Source: an uncultured Bacteroidota bacterium
GTDB taxonomy: Bacteria > Bacteroidota > Bacteroidia > Flavobacteriales_F > PHOS-HE28
NCBI GenBank assembly: GCA_902826215.1
Contig: CADEDY010000010.1
Coordinates: 49,035-113,034, forward strand
Reading direction: 5' to 3'
DNA length: 64,000 bases
This document shows, one piece after another, positions 33,923-42,104 of this stretch (the stretch's first letter is position 1; each line of letters opens with the position of its first letter). The notes under the pieces were generated by a model. It made no database searches, had not been told where the DNA came from, and was given only the letters and a program-made list of their open reading frames with translations. The position numbers and the translations under genes were made by a program.

Positions 33923-35311
33923 ATGCGCAAGATCTTCGCACTGATCAAGGAAAGCCTCGGCTCCGGCGAGGGCACCGACTACACCACCATCGGTGTGCGC
34001 CGGGCGATCGTGCTGTTGAGCATCCCCATGGTGCTGGAGATGGGCATGGAGGCGCTCTTCGCGCTGGTCGATATCTTCTTCGTGACCAAGCTCGGTGAAG
34101 TGGCCACGGCTACCGTAGGACTTACCGAGACGATGATGGTGCCCGTGTATTCCATCGCCTGGGGATTGGGCATGGGCGCCACGGCGGTGGTGGCGCGACG
34201 AACAGGGGAGAAGAACAAGGAAGGGGCGCGGGAATCCGCTGCGCAGAGCTTCCTGATCGCGTTGGTGATCGGACTGATCCTTGCGTTACCTGCGGTGATC
34301 TTCGCGCCACAATTGTTGGTCGCCATCGGTGCGGAACAGGAGGTGCAAGATGTGGCGTTGCCGTATGCTCGCCTCATGCTGGCGAGCAACCTCATCGTGA
34401 TGTTGCTCTTCGCGATCAATGCGGTGTTCCGTGGTGCGGGCAATGCGGGGATGGCCCTTCGCACACTGGCCTTGGCCAACGGTATCAACATCGTGCTGGA
34501 CCCCCTGTTGATCTTCGGCGTGGGCTTCTTTCCGGAACTGGGTGTGTTCGGTGCCGCGGTGGCGACGTGCACGGGACGGACCATCGGCGTGCTCTTCCAG
34601 CTCTATCATCTCTTCCGTGCAGATGGTCCGTTCGCTGTTCGGCTGAAGGATCTTGTGCCGGTCTGGAACATCCTTGCAGGCATCATCAAGGTCTCTCTCG
34701 GCGGCATCGGTCAGTTCATGATCGCCAGCATGAGCTGGGTATTTCTTGTGCGGGTAGTGGCGTCCTTCGGCACAGTGGCCGTGGCTGGGTACATGGTGGC
34801 GTTCCGCATCATCATCGTTACGCTGTTGCCGAGCTGGGGCATGGCGAACGCGGCTGCCACACTGGTCGGGCAGAACCTCGGTGCTGGTCAACCGGACCGT
34901 GCGCAGCGCAGTGCATGGCTGTGCGGGCATTACAACATGTTCTTCATGATGGCCGTGATGCTCTTCTTCTGGACCACCGCGCCGTGGATCGTTTCCTTCT
35001 TCGATCAAAGCGCCGAGGCCGATGCGATCGCGATCCAAGCGCTGCGCATCGTGAGCTTGGGCTATTTCTTCTACGGCTACGGCATGGTGCTCGCGCAAGC
35101 GCTCAACGGCGCGGGCGATAGCATCACCCCGATCTGGCTCAACGTGATCTGTTTCTGGATCGTGGAGATCCCACTGGCTTATTTCCTCGCCAAGACCTTC
35201 GGCTGGGGACCGCTCGGCGTGTTCGCTTCCATCGCGATCAGTGAAAGTCTCTTGGCCGTGCTCTGCGCGATCATCTTCCAGCGCGGCAAATGGAAGCTCG
35301 TGAAGGTGTGA
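33923..35311 (+). CDS. MATE-family efflux transporter
   Basis: 462 residues, about 12 membrane helices arranged as two homologous halves. The family pattern is clear: RAIVLLSIPMVLEMGMEAL in helix 1, ALVDIFFVTKLGEVATATVGLTE (in part) around helix 2, and GLGMGATAVVARRTGEKN after helix 3. MATE proteins export cationic drugs or metabolites using sodium or protons; the substrate is unknown. The ATG at 33923 is the natural start because the upstream frame has no membrane character. The gene lies 112 bp beyond the 33-bp inverted repeat. Confidence 0.9.
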   Translation: MRKIFALIKESLGSGEGTDYTTIGVRRAIVLLSIPMVLEMGMEALFALVDIFFVTKLGEVATATVGLTETMMVPVYSIAWGLGMGATAVVARRTGEKNKEGARESAAQSFLIALVIGLILALPAVIFAPQLLVAIGAEQEVQDVALPYARLMLASNLIVMLLFAINAVFRGAGNAGMALRTLALANGINIVLDPLLIFGVGFFPELGVFGAAVATCTGRTIGVLFQLYHLFRADGPFAVRLKDLVPVWNILAGIIKVSLGGIGQFMIASMSWVFLVRVVASFGTVAVAGYMVAFRIIIVTLLPSWGMANAAATLVGQNLGAGQPDRAQRSAWLCGHYNMFFMMAVMLFFWTTAPWIVSFFDQSAEADAIAIQALRIVSLGYFFYGYGMVLAQALNGAGDSITPIWLNVICFWIVEIPLAYFLAKTFGWGPLGVFASIAISESLLAVLCAIIFQRGKWKLVKV

Positions 35312-35320
35312 GGGGGATAA

Positions 35321-35447
35321 CCGCAGATTTCGCAGATGGGTTCGCCTACCGGCTCACCTTACATGGACGAGTGCGCACCGCCACGATAGGGTTAAGTCGA
35401 AAAAGCAAAAGGCCGCTGGTAAGCGGCCTCATCTGCGAAATCTGCGG
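35321..35447. repeat. 18-bp inverted repeat flanking a terminator
   Basis: CCGCAGATTTCGCAGATG (35321-35338) is repeated as its exact complement at 35430-35447. A half-matching CATCTGCGCCATCTGCGGA sequence occurs at about 44860-44878, suggesting an interspersed element. Confidence 0.75.
35398..35429 (-). terminator. Rho-independent terminator of the deiodinase-like gene
   Basis: Arms AGGCCGCT (35410-35417) and AGCGGCCT (35422-35429) with a GGTA loop; on the minus strand the stem is followed by TTTTGCTTTTT. It is the clearest intrinsic terminator in the window. Confidence 0.75.
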
Positions 35448-35520
35448 ATAAAAGATCTACGGATAGAACTCCCGCGGATAGAAATTGTCCGGATAGAAGG
35501 TCTGCGGATAGAACTACTGC
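35446..35520. repeat. 15-bp tandem array at the 3' end of the deiodinase-like gene
   Basis: Five units start at 35446, 35461, 35476, 35491 and 35506, each beginning GGATA(A/G)AA. The array overlaps the last two codons of the gene (stop at 35514-35516) and ends against the terminator region. Being a multiple of three it translates on the minus strand into degenerate pentapeptides. Confidence 0.85.
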
Positions 35521-36275
35521 GGAATGTACTCCTTCGGCTTCCCGGCCTTGTACCACTTCAGCAAGGTGTCGATCATGTGCTCCATCTTGCGGGCATCGGC
35601 CCAGGTGCCGCGGAACACGAGGCTGCCATCGGCATCGACGAGGTAGGCGCCGTTGGGGGCTTTGCCGTAGGCGTCGAAAGTGGCGTTGTTCAGGCCATCC
35701 ACGAGTACGGGTAGGGTGCCGAGTTGGGCGAATTCCTGCGCGTAGGCCATCTTCTCGTATTCGCTCTTGGGTTTCGGGTAGGCCTTGAATTCCTTCTTGT
35801 CGCCGGGGTGCAGTTCGTCGCCGTAGATCACGAAGATCTGCACATCCTGCTTGGCGTATTTCTTCACCAGTCGGCTCCACTGTTCCATCTGCATGCGCGC
35901 GGGTGGGTTGGTGATGCTGCCGAACATGAAGGCACGGATCTTTCCATCGTTCGCACTCAAGGTGTAGGGCGTTCCATTCTGCGAGGTCGGCAAGGTGAAG
36001 TCGTGCGTGTGCGGATCCATGCCGCCGCCTTCGCTGTAGTTGCGGAGATCGTTGATCGTGGTGCGCATCAGCTTGTCGAAATTCATGTGCCAGATATTCA
36101 CTTGCTTCCGCATCTTCTTGATGTCGGCCTTGCTGTAGGCGTTGAGGTAGTAGTCCAGGTCGTCGTGGAAGACCAGCGCCGTATCCGTGGGGTACCAGCT
36201 CGGGTCCCAGTTGTTGAGCTGGGCCTTGGCCGGGAACAGGTGAAGTACGAGCACTACAAGGATCAACAGGCGCAT
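35514..36275 (-). CDS. Exported iodothyronine-deiodinase-like thioredoxin-fold protein
   Basis: 253 residues with a signal peptide (MRLLILVVLVLHLFPAKAQ). The mature part matches the deiodinase/peroxiredoxin-like family: FMFGSITNPPARMQMEQW (117-134) corresponds to the active-site region FGSCTxPPF, IFVIYGDELHPGD to the conserved YIEEAH segment, and PVLVDGLNN with YLVDADGSLVFRG to the second half of the fold. The catalytic Sec/Cys is replaced by Asn123 and no other Cys is near, so redox catalysis looks impossible. It may be a binding protein. The terminator lies 85 bp beyond, after a 15-bp array. Confidence 0.75.
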   Translation of the reverse strand: MRLLILVVLVLHLFPAKAQLNNWDPSWYPTDTALVFHDDLDYYLNAYSKADIKKMRKQVNIWHMNFDKLMRTTINDLRNYSEGGGMDPHTHDFTLPTSQNGTPYTLSANDGKIRAFMFGSITNPPARMQMEQWSRLVKKYAKQDVQIFVIYGDELHPGDKKEFKAYPKPKSEYEKMAYAQEFAQLGTLPVLVDGLNNATFDAYGKAPNGAYLVDADGSLVFRGTWADARKMEHMIDTLLKWYKAGKPKEYIPQ

Positions 36276-36297
36276 CGGCGATCGGGGTCTACTTCGT

Positions 36298-36305
36298 CAA
36301 ATGTA
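36298..36305 (-). promoter_or_regulatory. -7 box of the deiodinase-like gene (TACATTTG)
   Basis: Perfect match to TAnnTTTG, 22 bases upstream of the ATG. A short leader of 15 bases or so is predicted. Confidence 0.4.
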
Positions 36306-36370
36306 CTGGGATGCTGCGGACCGCTGACTTCTCCACAGGGCTATCGCCTCTTATTGTCTTCACCCTAGCA

Positions 36371-36440
36371 TCACGCAGAGCCACGGAGCCACGGAAGAGA
36401 CAGAACCCACCTATTTTCCGTGTCTCTGTGACTTCGTGTG
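36371..36440. repeat. Inverted repeat of the CACAGAGACACGGAG type
   Basis: TCACGCAGAGCCACGGAG at the left and CCGTGTCTCTGTGACTTCG at the right are approximately complementary. Related to the pair at 17071-17198. Confidence 0.6.
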
Positions 36441-36526
36441 ATCTTCTTGAGTTGCCAGTTGTTGGATACACCCCGGACTGGTAAGGCAAGCATGAAGTGA
36501 AAGCCCTGCTCTAGGATCGATCGACT

Positions 36527-36916
36527 TCAACCCAAGAAGGCCAGCTCCACCCATTCGCCTTCGCCCAAGCGCAGATCGCGCAACCTCATTTCCACCGACC
36601 ACGAGATCACGGGTGCATCGTCGCGCAGTTCCAGCGGTGTGTAGGGCCAGTATCTGATATCCAGGAACACCGGCTCCGGCCATGTTTCGTTGTAGAGCAA
36701 ACTGAAACGCATCGCTTGGTGATCGACGGCCAGGCGTTTGCCATCCACGCCATGCGCCACGGTGGTCACCACCAAGGCCGCGCGGTAGAGGCGGTGTTGC
36801 CAGCCGGGTTTCGGCGTGCGGAAGAGTGCCTGCCTGAATTCCAAGCGGGGCATGGTGTTGCCGTTCAACAGGGCCTCGGGGTTCGCTTGATCCAGACGAA
36901 TGTGGTGCAGTGCCAT
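36527..36916 (-). CDS. Hypothetical protein (129 aa) after the HhH outer-membrane gene
   Basis: 129 residues from the ATG at 36916 (MALHHIRLDQANPEALL). The sequence alternates short strands with aromatic and charged residues (FSLLYNETWPEPVFLDIRYW, VISWSVEMRLRDLRLGEGEW) and has no signal peptide or membrane helix. I do not recognise the family. The reading frame extends upstream into the next gene, where it is out of phase with it, so the ATG at 36916 is preferred. It begins 23 bp after the stop of the HhH outer-membrane gene and is probably cotranscribed. Confidence 0.6.
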   Translation of the reverse strand: MALHHIRLDQANPEALLNGNTMPRLEFRQALFRTPKPGWQHRLYRAALVVTTVAHGVDGKRLAVDHQAMRFSLLYNETWPEPVFLDIRYWPYTPLELRDDAPVISWSVEMRLRDLRLGEGEWVELAFLG

Positions 36917-36939
36917 CGATCCTCCTTCTTCCTCTGCGA

Positions 36940-39111
36940 TCAGAAGATCCAACGCACCTGCAACTTCAGGTCGCTGCGCATGTTGCCGCTGATCTCCTGC
37001 AAGCCGCTGCTGATAACCGTTTGATCCTGGTAGATGAAGGCCCCGTAGCGCAGCCACACATCCACGCGACGCAGGGGTGTGATGCGTGCCATGCCATACC
37101 ACCGGATGCCGCGACCGTAGTATGCAGGTATGCTGAACACGCCGATGAGGTCGTTCTCGTAGGCATACACACGAGCGTTGTAGCTCTCCGTTTCGAAGAT
37201 GGCGAAGCGGAAGGTCAGTTCCAGCGGGCTGCTCAGCGGGCGGTGCACGATGTCCTGGTACATGAGGAAGCCGTGCTCCAAGGGTGCCGAGCCGCGTTGG
37301 AAATCGATGGTCTCCACGCGGGTGCGCAGGCTCACGGCATCGCTCACCTTGTAGCTAGCATTCACGCGGTAGTTCGTTTGCACCGCACGCACCAGTGGGT
37401 CGATGCCGTCGATGTCCACCGTGGTGTTGATGGCCTTGTCCTGGTGCTTGGCGCGCACATACAGTTCCACCTTCTTGCTCGGCTTCCAGTTCAACTGTGC
37501 CAGCCAATCGTAACCGGCCGAAGGTGCATCGGTGAGGTAGCGCAACCACGGGAAGCTGAACTGATCGAAGTACGCATTGAAGGTCCAGTACCGGTTCGGT
37601 CGGATCTCGATGCCGGTGTACAGGCCCTTCTCGTTCCACGGGTCGATGGTCTCACCGAAGGAGCGGCTGTACTGGGCTTGGTAGTCGCGCCCGTAGTTGC
37701 GGTAGAGCAGGCTCAGGCTCACGCGTTTGTCCAGCGAAACCAGCAGGCCGGTATTGATCGCCTTGCCGCCGTTGGCGCTGGTGGCTGCCTCGCCGAACCA
37801 CGTGAGGTTGCGGTACAGCATGTTCCAATCCACGCCGGCCGTGGTGTTGTCCTTTCCGTTGAAAACGAACTGGCGGTACGTGGAGGTGTTCGGCGCGATG
37901 CTGCCGGAGTATTCCACATGCGCCACCGTGGCACCAATGCTCATGCCGCGATCGGCGTAGCGCAAATGCCCGCCGAGGATGTTCTCGCCCAAGGCATCCT
38001 TGTTGTCCAGCTCGTTGTTGGTGCGGTGGAAACCATCCTCTTGGAAACTGCTCACCAGTATTTCACTTCCCAAGTTGTTGCCAAGGCTATCGATGTTGGC
38101 GGAGGAGTCACCGAGGTTGGCATCGATGCGTTTTCTGGACACGAAGCCCGTTACCTCCAGCTTCTTCGTGAGCGCGAAGGTGGCCGCACCGCCGCGCAGG
38201 AACAGGTTCTCGTTCACGCTCGCGTACGGGGTGAGGCCGGTGGCGTTGCGCTTCACGTTCATGGTGAAACTGCTCTTCGAGGCGAAGGCCAAGCCGCTCC
38301 AGAAGGTCAAGCCTTGGCCGAATTGCGCTTGGTAATCGCCCAGTGCCAAGGCCTTCAGCCGACCGATGCCGCGCAGGAAGAGGTGGGCGCTGTAGTAGTC
38401 GAAGCCTTGTTGGTTGCGCCCTGTGAAGAACTGCTCGCCTTCGTCCTTCTCCGCCACGAAACCGAAACTGATGTTCTGCCGGTAGCGGAAACGGTAGCGC
38501 GTGTAAATGCGGAACGGACTTCCGAGGTACACCTTGTTGTTGCGCCGCAACGAATCCACCACTTGCGGATCATCGAAGTTCGGGAGTGCATCTCCGTCGG
38601 GGTCGGTGTAGTCCTTGCCGAAGATGTTCGGTCGGTCCATGAAGCCCTTGCGCGACTCGATGTTCATGGTGCTCCGCGTGGTCCACTCGTTGGTGCCTTC
38701 CGCGAGGATCTCCTTCAGGCTGGCGGTGCTCTGGTAGGCGTTCTCGCGCACGGTGATGAAGGGGCGGATCAAGTTGATGGTGGCCGGTGTCAGACCATCC
38801 ACGGTCTGCAGCTCGTACAAGCTCAACAGTTTGCCGTACTGCTTCACGTGCTGCAGGATCGCACTGATCTGGATGTCGGTGAGCAGGAGCAGGGTGCTCA
38901 ACTCCTGTGCATCGGTGTGGTTGAGGTCGATGGGGTTCCTGTAGTGGTCGGTGAGCTGCTCGAAGAGGTTCGTGAGGTCCACTTCGCCGCCCAGCTGATC
39001 GGCGGCCGCTTCGATGCGCTGCTCGATGATGTCGCGCGACACGCCATCCACTTGTGCGCGCGCCGAAGCAGCGCACAGCAAGCCGATCAACAGCGCCGCC
39101 GTTCCCCTCAT
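36940..39111 (-). CDS. Outer-membrane barrel protein with N-terminal helix-hairpin-helix domain
   Basis: 723 residues: signal peptide (MRGTAALLIGLLCAASARAQ), an HhH/ComEA-like segment (about 55-115; IDLNHTDAQELSTLLLLTD, YELQTVDGLTPATINLIRPF), then a long beta-barrel region (about 150-723) with many alternating strands and a terminal KLQVRWIF. HhH motifs at the membrane suggest DNA or ssDNA contact, as in ComEA, so a part in DNA uptake is possible, but this is inference. It is translationally coupled: its ATG overlaps the PorV-like gene's end region (4-bp overlap at 39108-39111). Confidence 0.85.
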   Translation of the reverse strand: MRGTAALLIGLLCAASARAQVDGVSRDIIEQRIEAAADQLGGEVDLTNLFEQLTDHYRNPIDLNHTDAQELSTLLLLTDIQISAILQHVKQYGKLLSLYELQTVDGLTPATINLIRPFITVRENAYQSTASLKEILAEGTNEWTTRSTMNIESRKGFMDRPNIFGKDYTDPDGDALPNFDDPQVVDSLRRNNKVYLGSPFRIYTRYRFRYRQNISFGFVAEKDEGEQFFTGRNQQGFDYYSAHLFLRGIGRLKALALGDYQAQFGQGLTFWSGLAFASKSSFTMNVKRNATGLTPYASVNENLFLRGGAATFALTKKLEVTGFVSRKRIDANLGDSSANIDSLGNNLGSEILVSSFQEDGFHRTNNELDNKDALGENILGGHLRYADRGMSIGATVAHVEYSGSIAPNTSTYRQFVFNGKDNTTAGVDWNMLYRNLTWFGEAATSANGGKAINTGLLVSLDKRVSLSLLYRNYGRDYQAQYSRSFGETIDPWNEKGLYTGIEIRPNRYWTFNAYFDQFSFPWLRYLTDAPSAGYDWLAQLNWKPSKKVELYVRAKHQDKAINTTVDIDGIDPLVRAVQTNYRVNASYKVSDAVSLRTRVETIDFQRGSAPLEHGFLMYQDIVHRPLSSPLELTFRFAIFETESYNARVYAYENDLIGVFSIPAYYGRGIRWYGMARITPLRRVDVWLRYGAFIYQDQTVISSGLQEISGNMRSDLKLQVRWIF

Positions 39112-39920
39112 TTGAACCGGTAGTTCAACCCCAGAACGGGCGTTGCTCCCAATTGCGAACGCACCGATACCGCCAGGTCGATGTCCAGCTGTTTGAAGCG
39201 GAAGCCTGCGCCGAAGTGGCCTTGCACGGGGCCGGTGCTGATGCCGGTGCGCAGGTACAGCACCTCGTTCGGGTGGTACTCCATGCCGATGCGGAAGCGC
39301 TCTTGGCGGTCGATGTCCTTCTCGGCATCCAAGGTCATTAGCAGCTTCTTGCTGAAGGTGTAGCCGAGGCCCGCGCGCAGCAGGGTGGGTATGCGCTCAT
39401 CGTACGGCCCGCCGAGCAAGGCCCGGGTGGGGTTGTACACGTGGGCCCCGATCCACAGGGCCTCGGTGAGCTTGGCTTGCACGCCGAACTCCGCCGCGAT
39501 GGCGCTGCTGCTGCCGTAGTTCTCGCCCAAGCGCACGCCGAGGTAGTCCAATTGCACGGCAGCGCGCAGCCCATCGCCGAGGCGCATGGCATAGGCGGCG
39601 CTCACCTTGCTCTCGTTGTAGAGGTTGTAGCCGAACCGATCCGCGGCGATGCCCAAGGTGCCCTTGCCCAGGGGGATCGCCACCGCCAGCCCTTGGTGCG
39701 AAAGGTCCTTGGTGAGGTAATGGCTTTGGTAGAAGGCGCCGGCCGTGGGCTTCTCCAAACCGGCCAAGCCTGCCGGGTTCAGGCGCAAGCTCCAGAGGTC
39801 GGCCGCGGTGAGCCCCGCATAGCCCATGCCCGCAAACCGCGCGCCAACAGGAAGATCCTCGCCGCCCGCCAAGGCCAGTTGCGCGATGCCGAAGCAGAGC
39901 GCGGTGAAGGTGGAACGCAT
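39108..39920 (-). CDS. PorV/PorQ-like outer-membrane protein
   Basis: 270 residues from the ATG at 39920: signal peptide (MRSTFTALCFGIAQLALAGG), then the family start (LPVGARFAGMGYAGLTAADLWSL is split over residues 23-45, with RLNPAGLAGL) and a barrel ending in LGLNYRFK. Members include PorV, the T9SS outer-membrane shuttle; the GARFAGMG..A..DLW..NPAG pattern is diagnostic. It precedes the HhH barrel gene with a 4-bp overlap, so the two likely act together. A TACATTCG box ends five bases before the ATG. Confidence 0.85.
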   Translation of the reverse strand: MRSTFTALCFGIAQLALAGGEDLPVGARFAGMGYAGLTAADLWSLRLNPAGLAGLEKPTAGAFYQSHYLTKDLSHQGLAVAIPLGKGTLGIAADRFGYNLYNESKVSAAYAMRLGDGLRAAVQLDYLGVRLGENYGSSSAIAAEFGVQAKLTEALWIGAHVYNPTRALLGGPYDERIPTLLRAGLGYTFSKKLLMTLDAEKDIDRQERFRIGMEYHPNEVLYLRTGISTGPVQGHFGAGFRFKQLDIDLAVSVRSQLGATPVLGLNYRFK

Positions 39921-39925
39921 CGCAC

Positions 39926-39933
39926 CGAATGTA
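39926..39933 (-). promoter_or_regulatory. -7 box five bases before the PorV-like gene (TACATTCG)
   Basis: One mismatch to TAnnTTTG, 5-nt gap to the ATG at 39920; supports that start and a leaderless message. Confidence 0.45.
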
Positions 39934-40053
39934 GTGGTTCCTCCTTTTGGTGCAGGGGGAGTGTGGAGAAGTCGGGTTGGGGGGGTGCTCCTCGCCCGGA
40001 GCAAGAGCGTAGAATGTTGCCGAATGATGAGCTGCCCGTTCCTGTATGGTCGA

Positions 40054-41565
40054 TCACTCAACTACCATTGGCGCCCCACTGATCCACCGCTGCGCATCGC
40101 TCAAATGCAGGTGATAGAGGCCCGAAGCCAGCGGAGTTCCAATGGTAATGCTGGTAGCACCGAACGCCACATTCTGTTCATGTACCAACCGGCCATCGCT
40201 GCTTACCACTGTTAGGCGCAAGGCACCTTGTGGGCTGAAGGTGGTGGGCAATTGCAGGCCTATTTGAACGACACTACCAGCGGCCACCGGGTTGGGCCAC
40301 ACCCGCAGCACATCTTTCAAATTGGTGATCTGCGTTTCCACACCGGTTATCACGTGGCACCCTGGTTCTATGCAGCCCATGCTGTCGGTCTTTACCACCC
40401 ACACGTCTTGGGTGTACTGGCCCGGTATGCCCAAGGCCACGCCCACGGCTATGAAGCCGCCATCGGGGGTGGGTTGTACATCGTAGAACGCTCCTTTGCC
40501 ATTGGTGACCAGCTCGTCGTAATAGACGTATTCGCGCATCCAGAGGCTATCACCTGCACTGCTTGTTCGAAGCAATAAGCCCTTGTAAAAGCCATTCTGA
40601 TTGGTGAATCCAGCGGTGATCAGGTCTAGTTGGTCATTTACTTCCTGCACTACGAACAAACCACAGTGCTGAAATGGGCCATAGGTTCGTTGCCATACCA
40701 CCGCCCCGTTCTCATCCATTTCCAACAAGCACACCTGTTGTGTGTTCTGGGTGGCACCCATATTCCAGGCGCAGGCCATCAGGACATTGCCATTGCTAGC
40801 GGTTGTGAGTTGGGCGGATTGGTAGTCGTTCTGTGGCGTGCCATAGTCCCCTTCGCCGATCACATTTCCAAGCTCATCTAAACGAAGTATCCAAGGGTCG
40901 TAGTTATCAGGTGCGATCTGTCTGGTACCACCAACGTAATAACCGCCCCATGGTGCAAGGTCGACCGATATGAAGAAATCGTAGCGGTCTACCGCACCAT
41001 ACGTGTGTACCCATTCAACCTCACCGATGGCATCGGTCTTCAACAAGAAGCCATCGACAATACCCACTGTGCTGGTTTCCCCGCAGAGCACATAACCGCC
41101 ATCGGGTGTTTGTTTGGCTTGGCGACCGATCCATTCCTCCCCAGTTGCACCATACTCGAATAATAGGCTCAATGCACCATTGGGTTCGACGAGGAACAAT
41201 GCGGCTTGTATGGTGCCATCTGCTTGATAGGTATTGCCACCTATGATCGAACCGCCTTCGGCACGAGGTGCCGAGGCGTTCGCCCAACCTGCATAAGTGG
41301 CGCGCAAGGGGTAGACCAAGCGGGTAGTATCAAGGAACTCTCCGGTTGAACTGACCCGAATGCCGGTTACCACCGAACTGTAGAACAAGCTGTCTAGCAA
41401 TTCAGAGTTGCTGATGACGAAATAGGTTGAATCGAGAAGCCGTTCAACGGACCAACCAAAGTCTGCACGTGCCCATGGGTCATACCGCTGGTTGAAAGTT
41501 TGAGCGTGGGCCTGCAAAAGCAGGCCCACGCTCAGGAGGCAGTATATCCAACGGGTCAAGCGCAT
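40054..41565 (-). CDS. Secreted T9SS type A cargo protein, propeller-like repeats
   Basis: 503 residues: signal peptide (MRLTRWIYCLLSVGLLLQAHAQ), a region of recurring TPDGGYVLCG or TPDGGFIAVG motifs with following LLKTD or WVVKTD strands (about 100-400), typical of the secreted delta-60/beta-propeller repeats, and a C-terminal T9SS sorting domain (about 425-503; LRVWPNPVAAGSVVQI, VVSSDGRLVHEQN, LASGLYHLHL). The protein should be surface-exposed or released. Its stop leaves a 4-bp gap region to the next strand's genes; upstream, a sorting-domain fragment ends 1 bp before its start. Confidence 0.8.
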   Translation of the reverse strand: MRLTRWIYCLLSVGLLLQAHAQTFNQRYDPWARADFGWSVERLLDSTYFVISNSELLDSLFYSSVVTGIRVSSTGEFLDTTRLVYPLRATYAGWANASAPRAEGGSIIGGNTYQADGTIQAALFLVEPNGALSLLFEYGATGEEWIGRQAKQTPDGGYVLCGETSTVGIVDGFLLKTDAIGEVEWVHTYGAVDRYDFFISVDLAPWGGYYVGGTRQIAPDNYDPWILRLDELGNVIGEGDYGTPQNDYQSAQLTTASNGNVLMACAWNMGATQNTQQVCLLEMDENGAVVWQRTYGPFQHCGLFVVQEVNDQLDLITAGFTNQNGFYKGLLLRTSSAGDSLWMREYVYYDELVTNGKGAFYDVQPTPDGGFIAVGVALGIPGQYTQDVWVVKTDSMGCIEPGCHVITGVETQITNLKDVLRVWPNPVAAGSVVQIGLQLPTTFSPQGALRLTVVSSDGRLVHEQNVAFGATSITIGTPLASGLYHLHLSDAQRWISGAPMVVE

Positions 41566-41566
41566 A

Positions 41567-41863
41567 TCATGGGGTGATGTTCACTTTCACCACCCCGAGC
41601 CGGATACCATCGCAACGTAGGGTGGCAATGCACAAACCGCTGCCCAACCCGGTCAATTCCAAGATCCCGTTCTGCGGTGCCATGTTGCGCGTCAGGATCA
41701 GTTTACCTGTGGCATCCACCACTTGCAGTTCGGCGCGTTCAACACCTTCGGGGATCTCGTACACCACATAGACCGGGCCTGCGCTAGGGTTGGGGTAGGC
41801 CTGCAAGAAAGGACTGCGCTCCAACACCGAAACACTATGCGGTTGCTGCCTCAAACTCTTCAC
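41567..41863 (-). pseudogene. T9SS sorting-domain-only fragment (98 aa)
   Basis: A 98-codon frame starting with GTG whose product is only a T9SS type A sorting domain: LQAYPNPSAGPVYVVYEIP, LQVVDATGKLILTRN, LELTGLGSGLCIATLRCDG and a final VKVNITP. There is no signal peptide and no cargo, and an in-frame stop lies three codons upstream, so it is most likely the 3' remnant of a longer T9SS gene. It ends 1 bp before the start of the following T9SS cargo gene. The GTG overlaps the stop of a short MYFQ frame (41860-41976). Confidence 0.6.
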
Positions 41864-41976
41864 GGTGTTTTAAGCCTCCGCAGGGTCTCCCGAGGCACGA
41901 GGGGACCCTGCGGCCTCCCAGCCGAACCCATCACTCTACCCTGTGCACTTGCCTTCATGCGGTCCTGAAAGTACAT
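41860..41976 (-). other. Short MYFQ reading frame, copy 2
   Basis: A 38-codon frame (MYFQDRMKASAQGRV...) whose TGA overlaps the GTG of the sorting-domain fragment. Its start contains TACTTTCAG, and the internal ATG follows that box by 7 bases. A strong hairpin (41878-41913) lies within it. Related to copies at 1648-1734 and 44021-44134. Confidence 0.35.
41878..41913. repeat. Hairpin with 10-bp arms
   Basis: CCGCAGGGTC (41878-41887) and its exact complement GACCCTGCGG (41904-41913) with a further CCC/GGG pairing inside. It sits just upstream of the sorting-domain fragment. It is not followed by a T-run. Confidence 0.7.
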
Positions 41977-42104
41977 GATCCATTGGCTGCGGAGGTTCGA
42001 GGCTCTTGGATCGACCGGCTTCGGTTCGTCGTTGGGGTCCGAGAGACGTGGGGGGGCGGCGCTCAGCGATCACTCCTCTGTAGTCTATTATGGGCCTTGA
42101 GTTG

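Noticed and set aside
36910-39123. A 737-residue plus-strand reading frame opposite the HhH barrel gene
   Set aside because: The antisense frame is Val/Gln/His-rich with no motif; the minus strand shows a signal peptide, HhH motifs and barrel strands.
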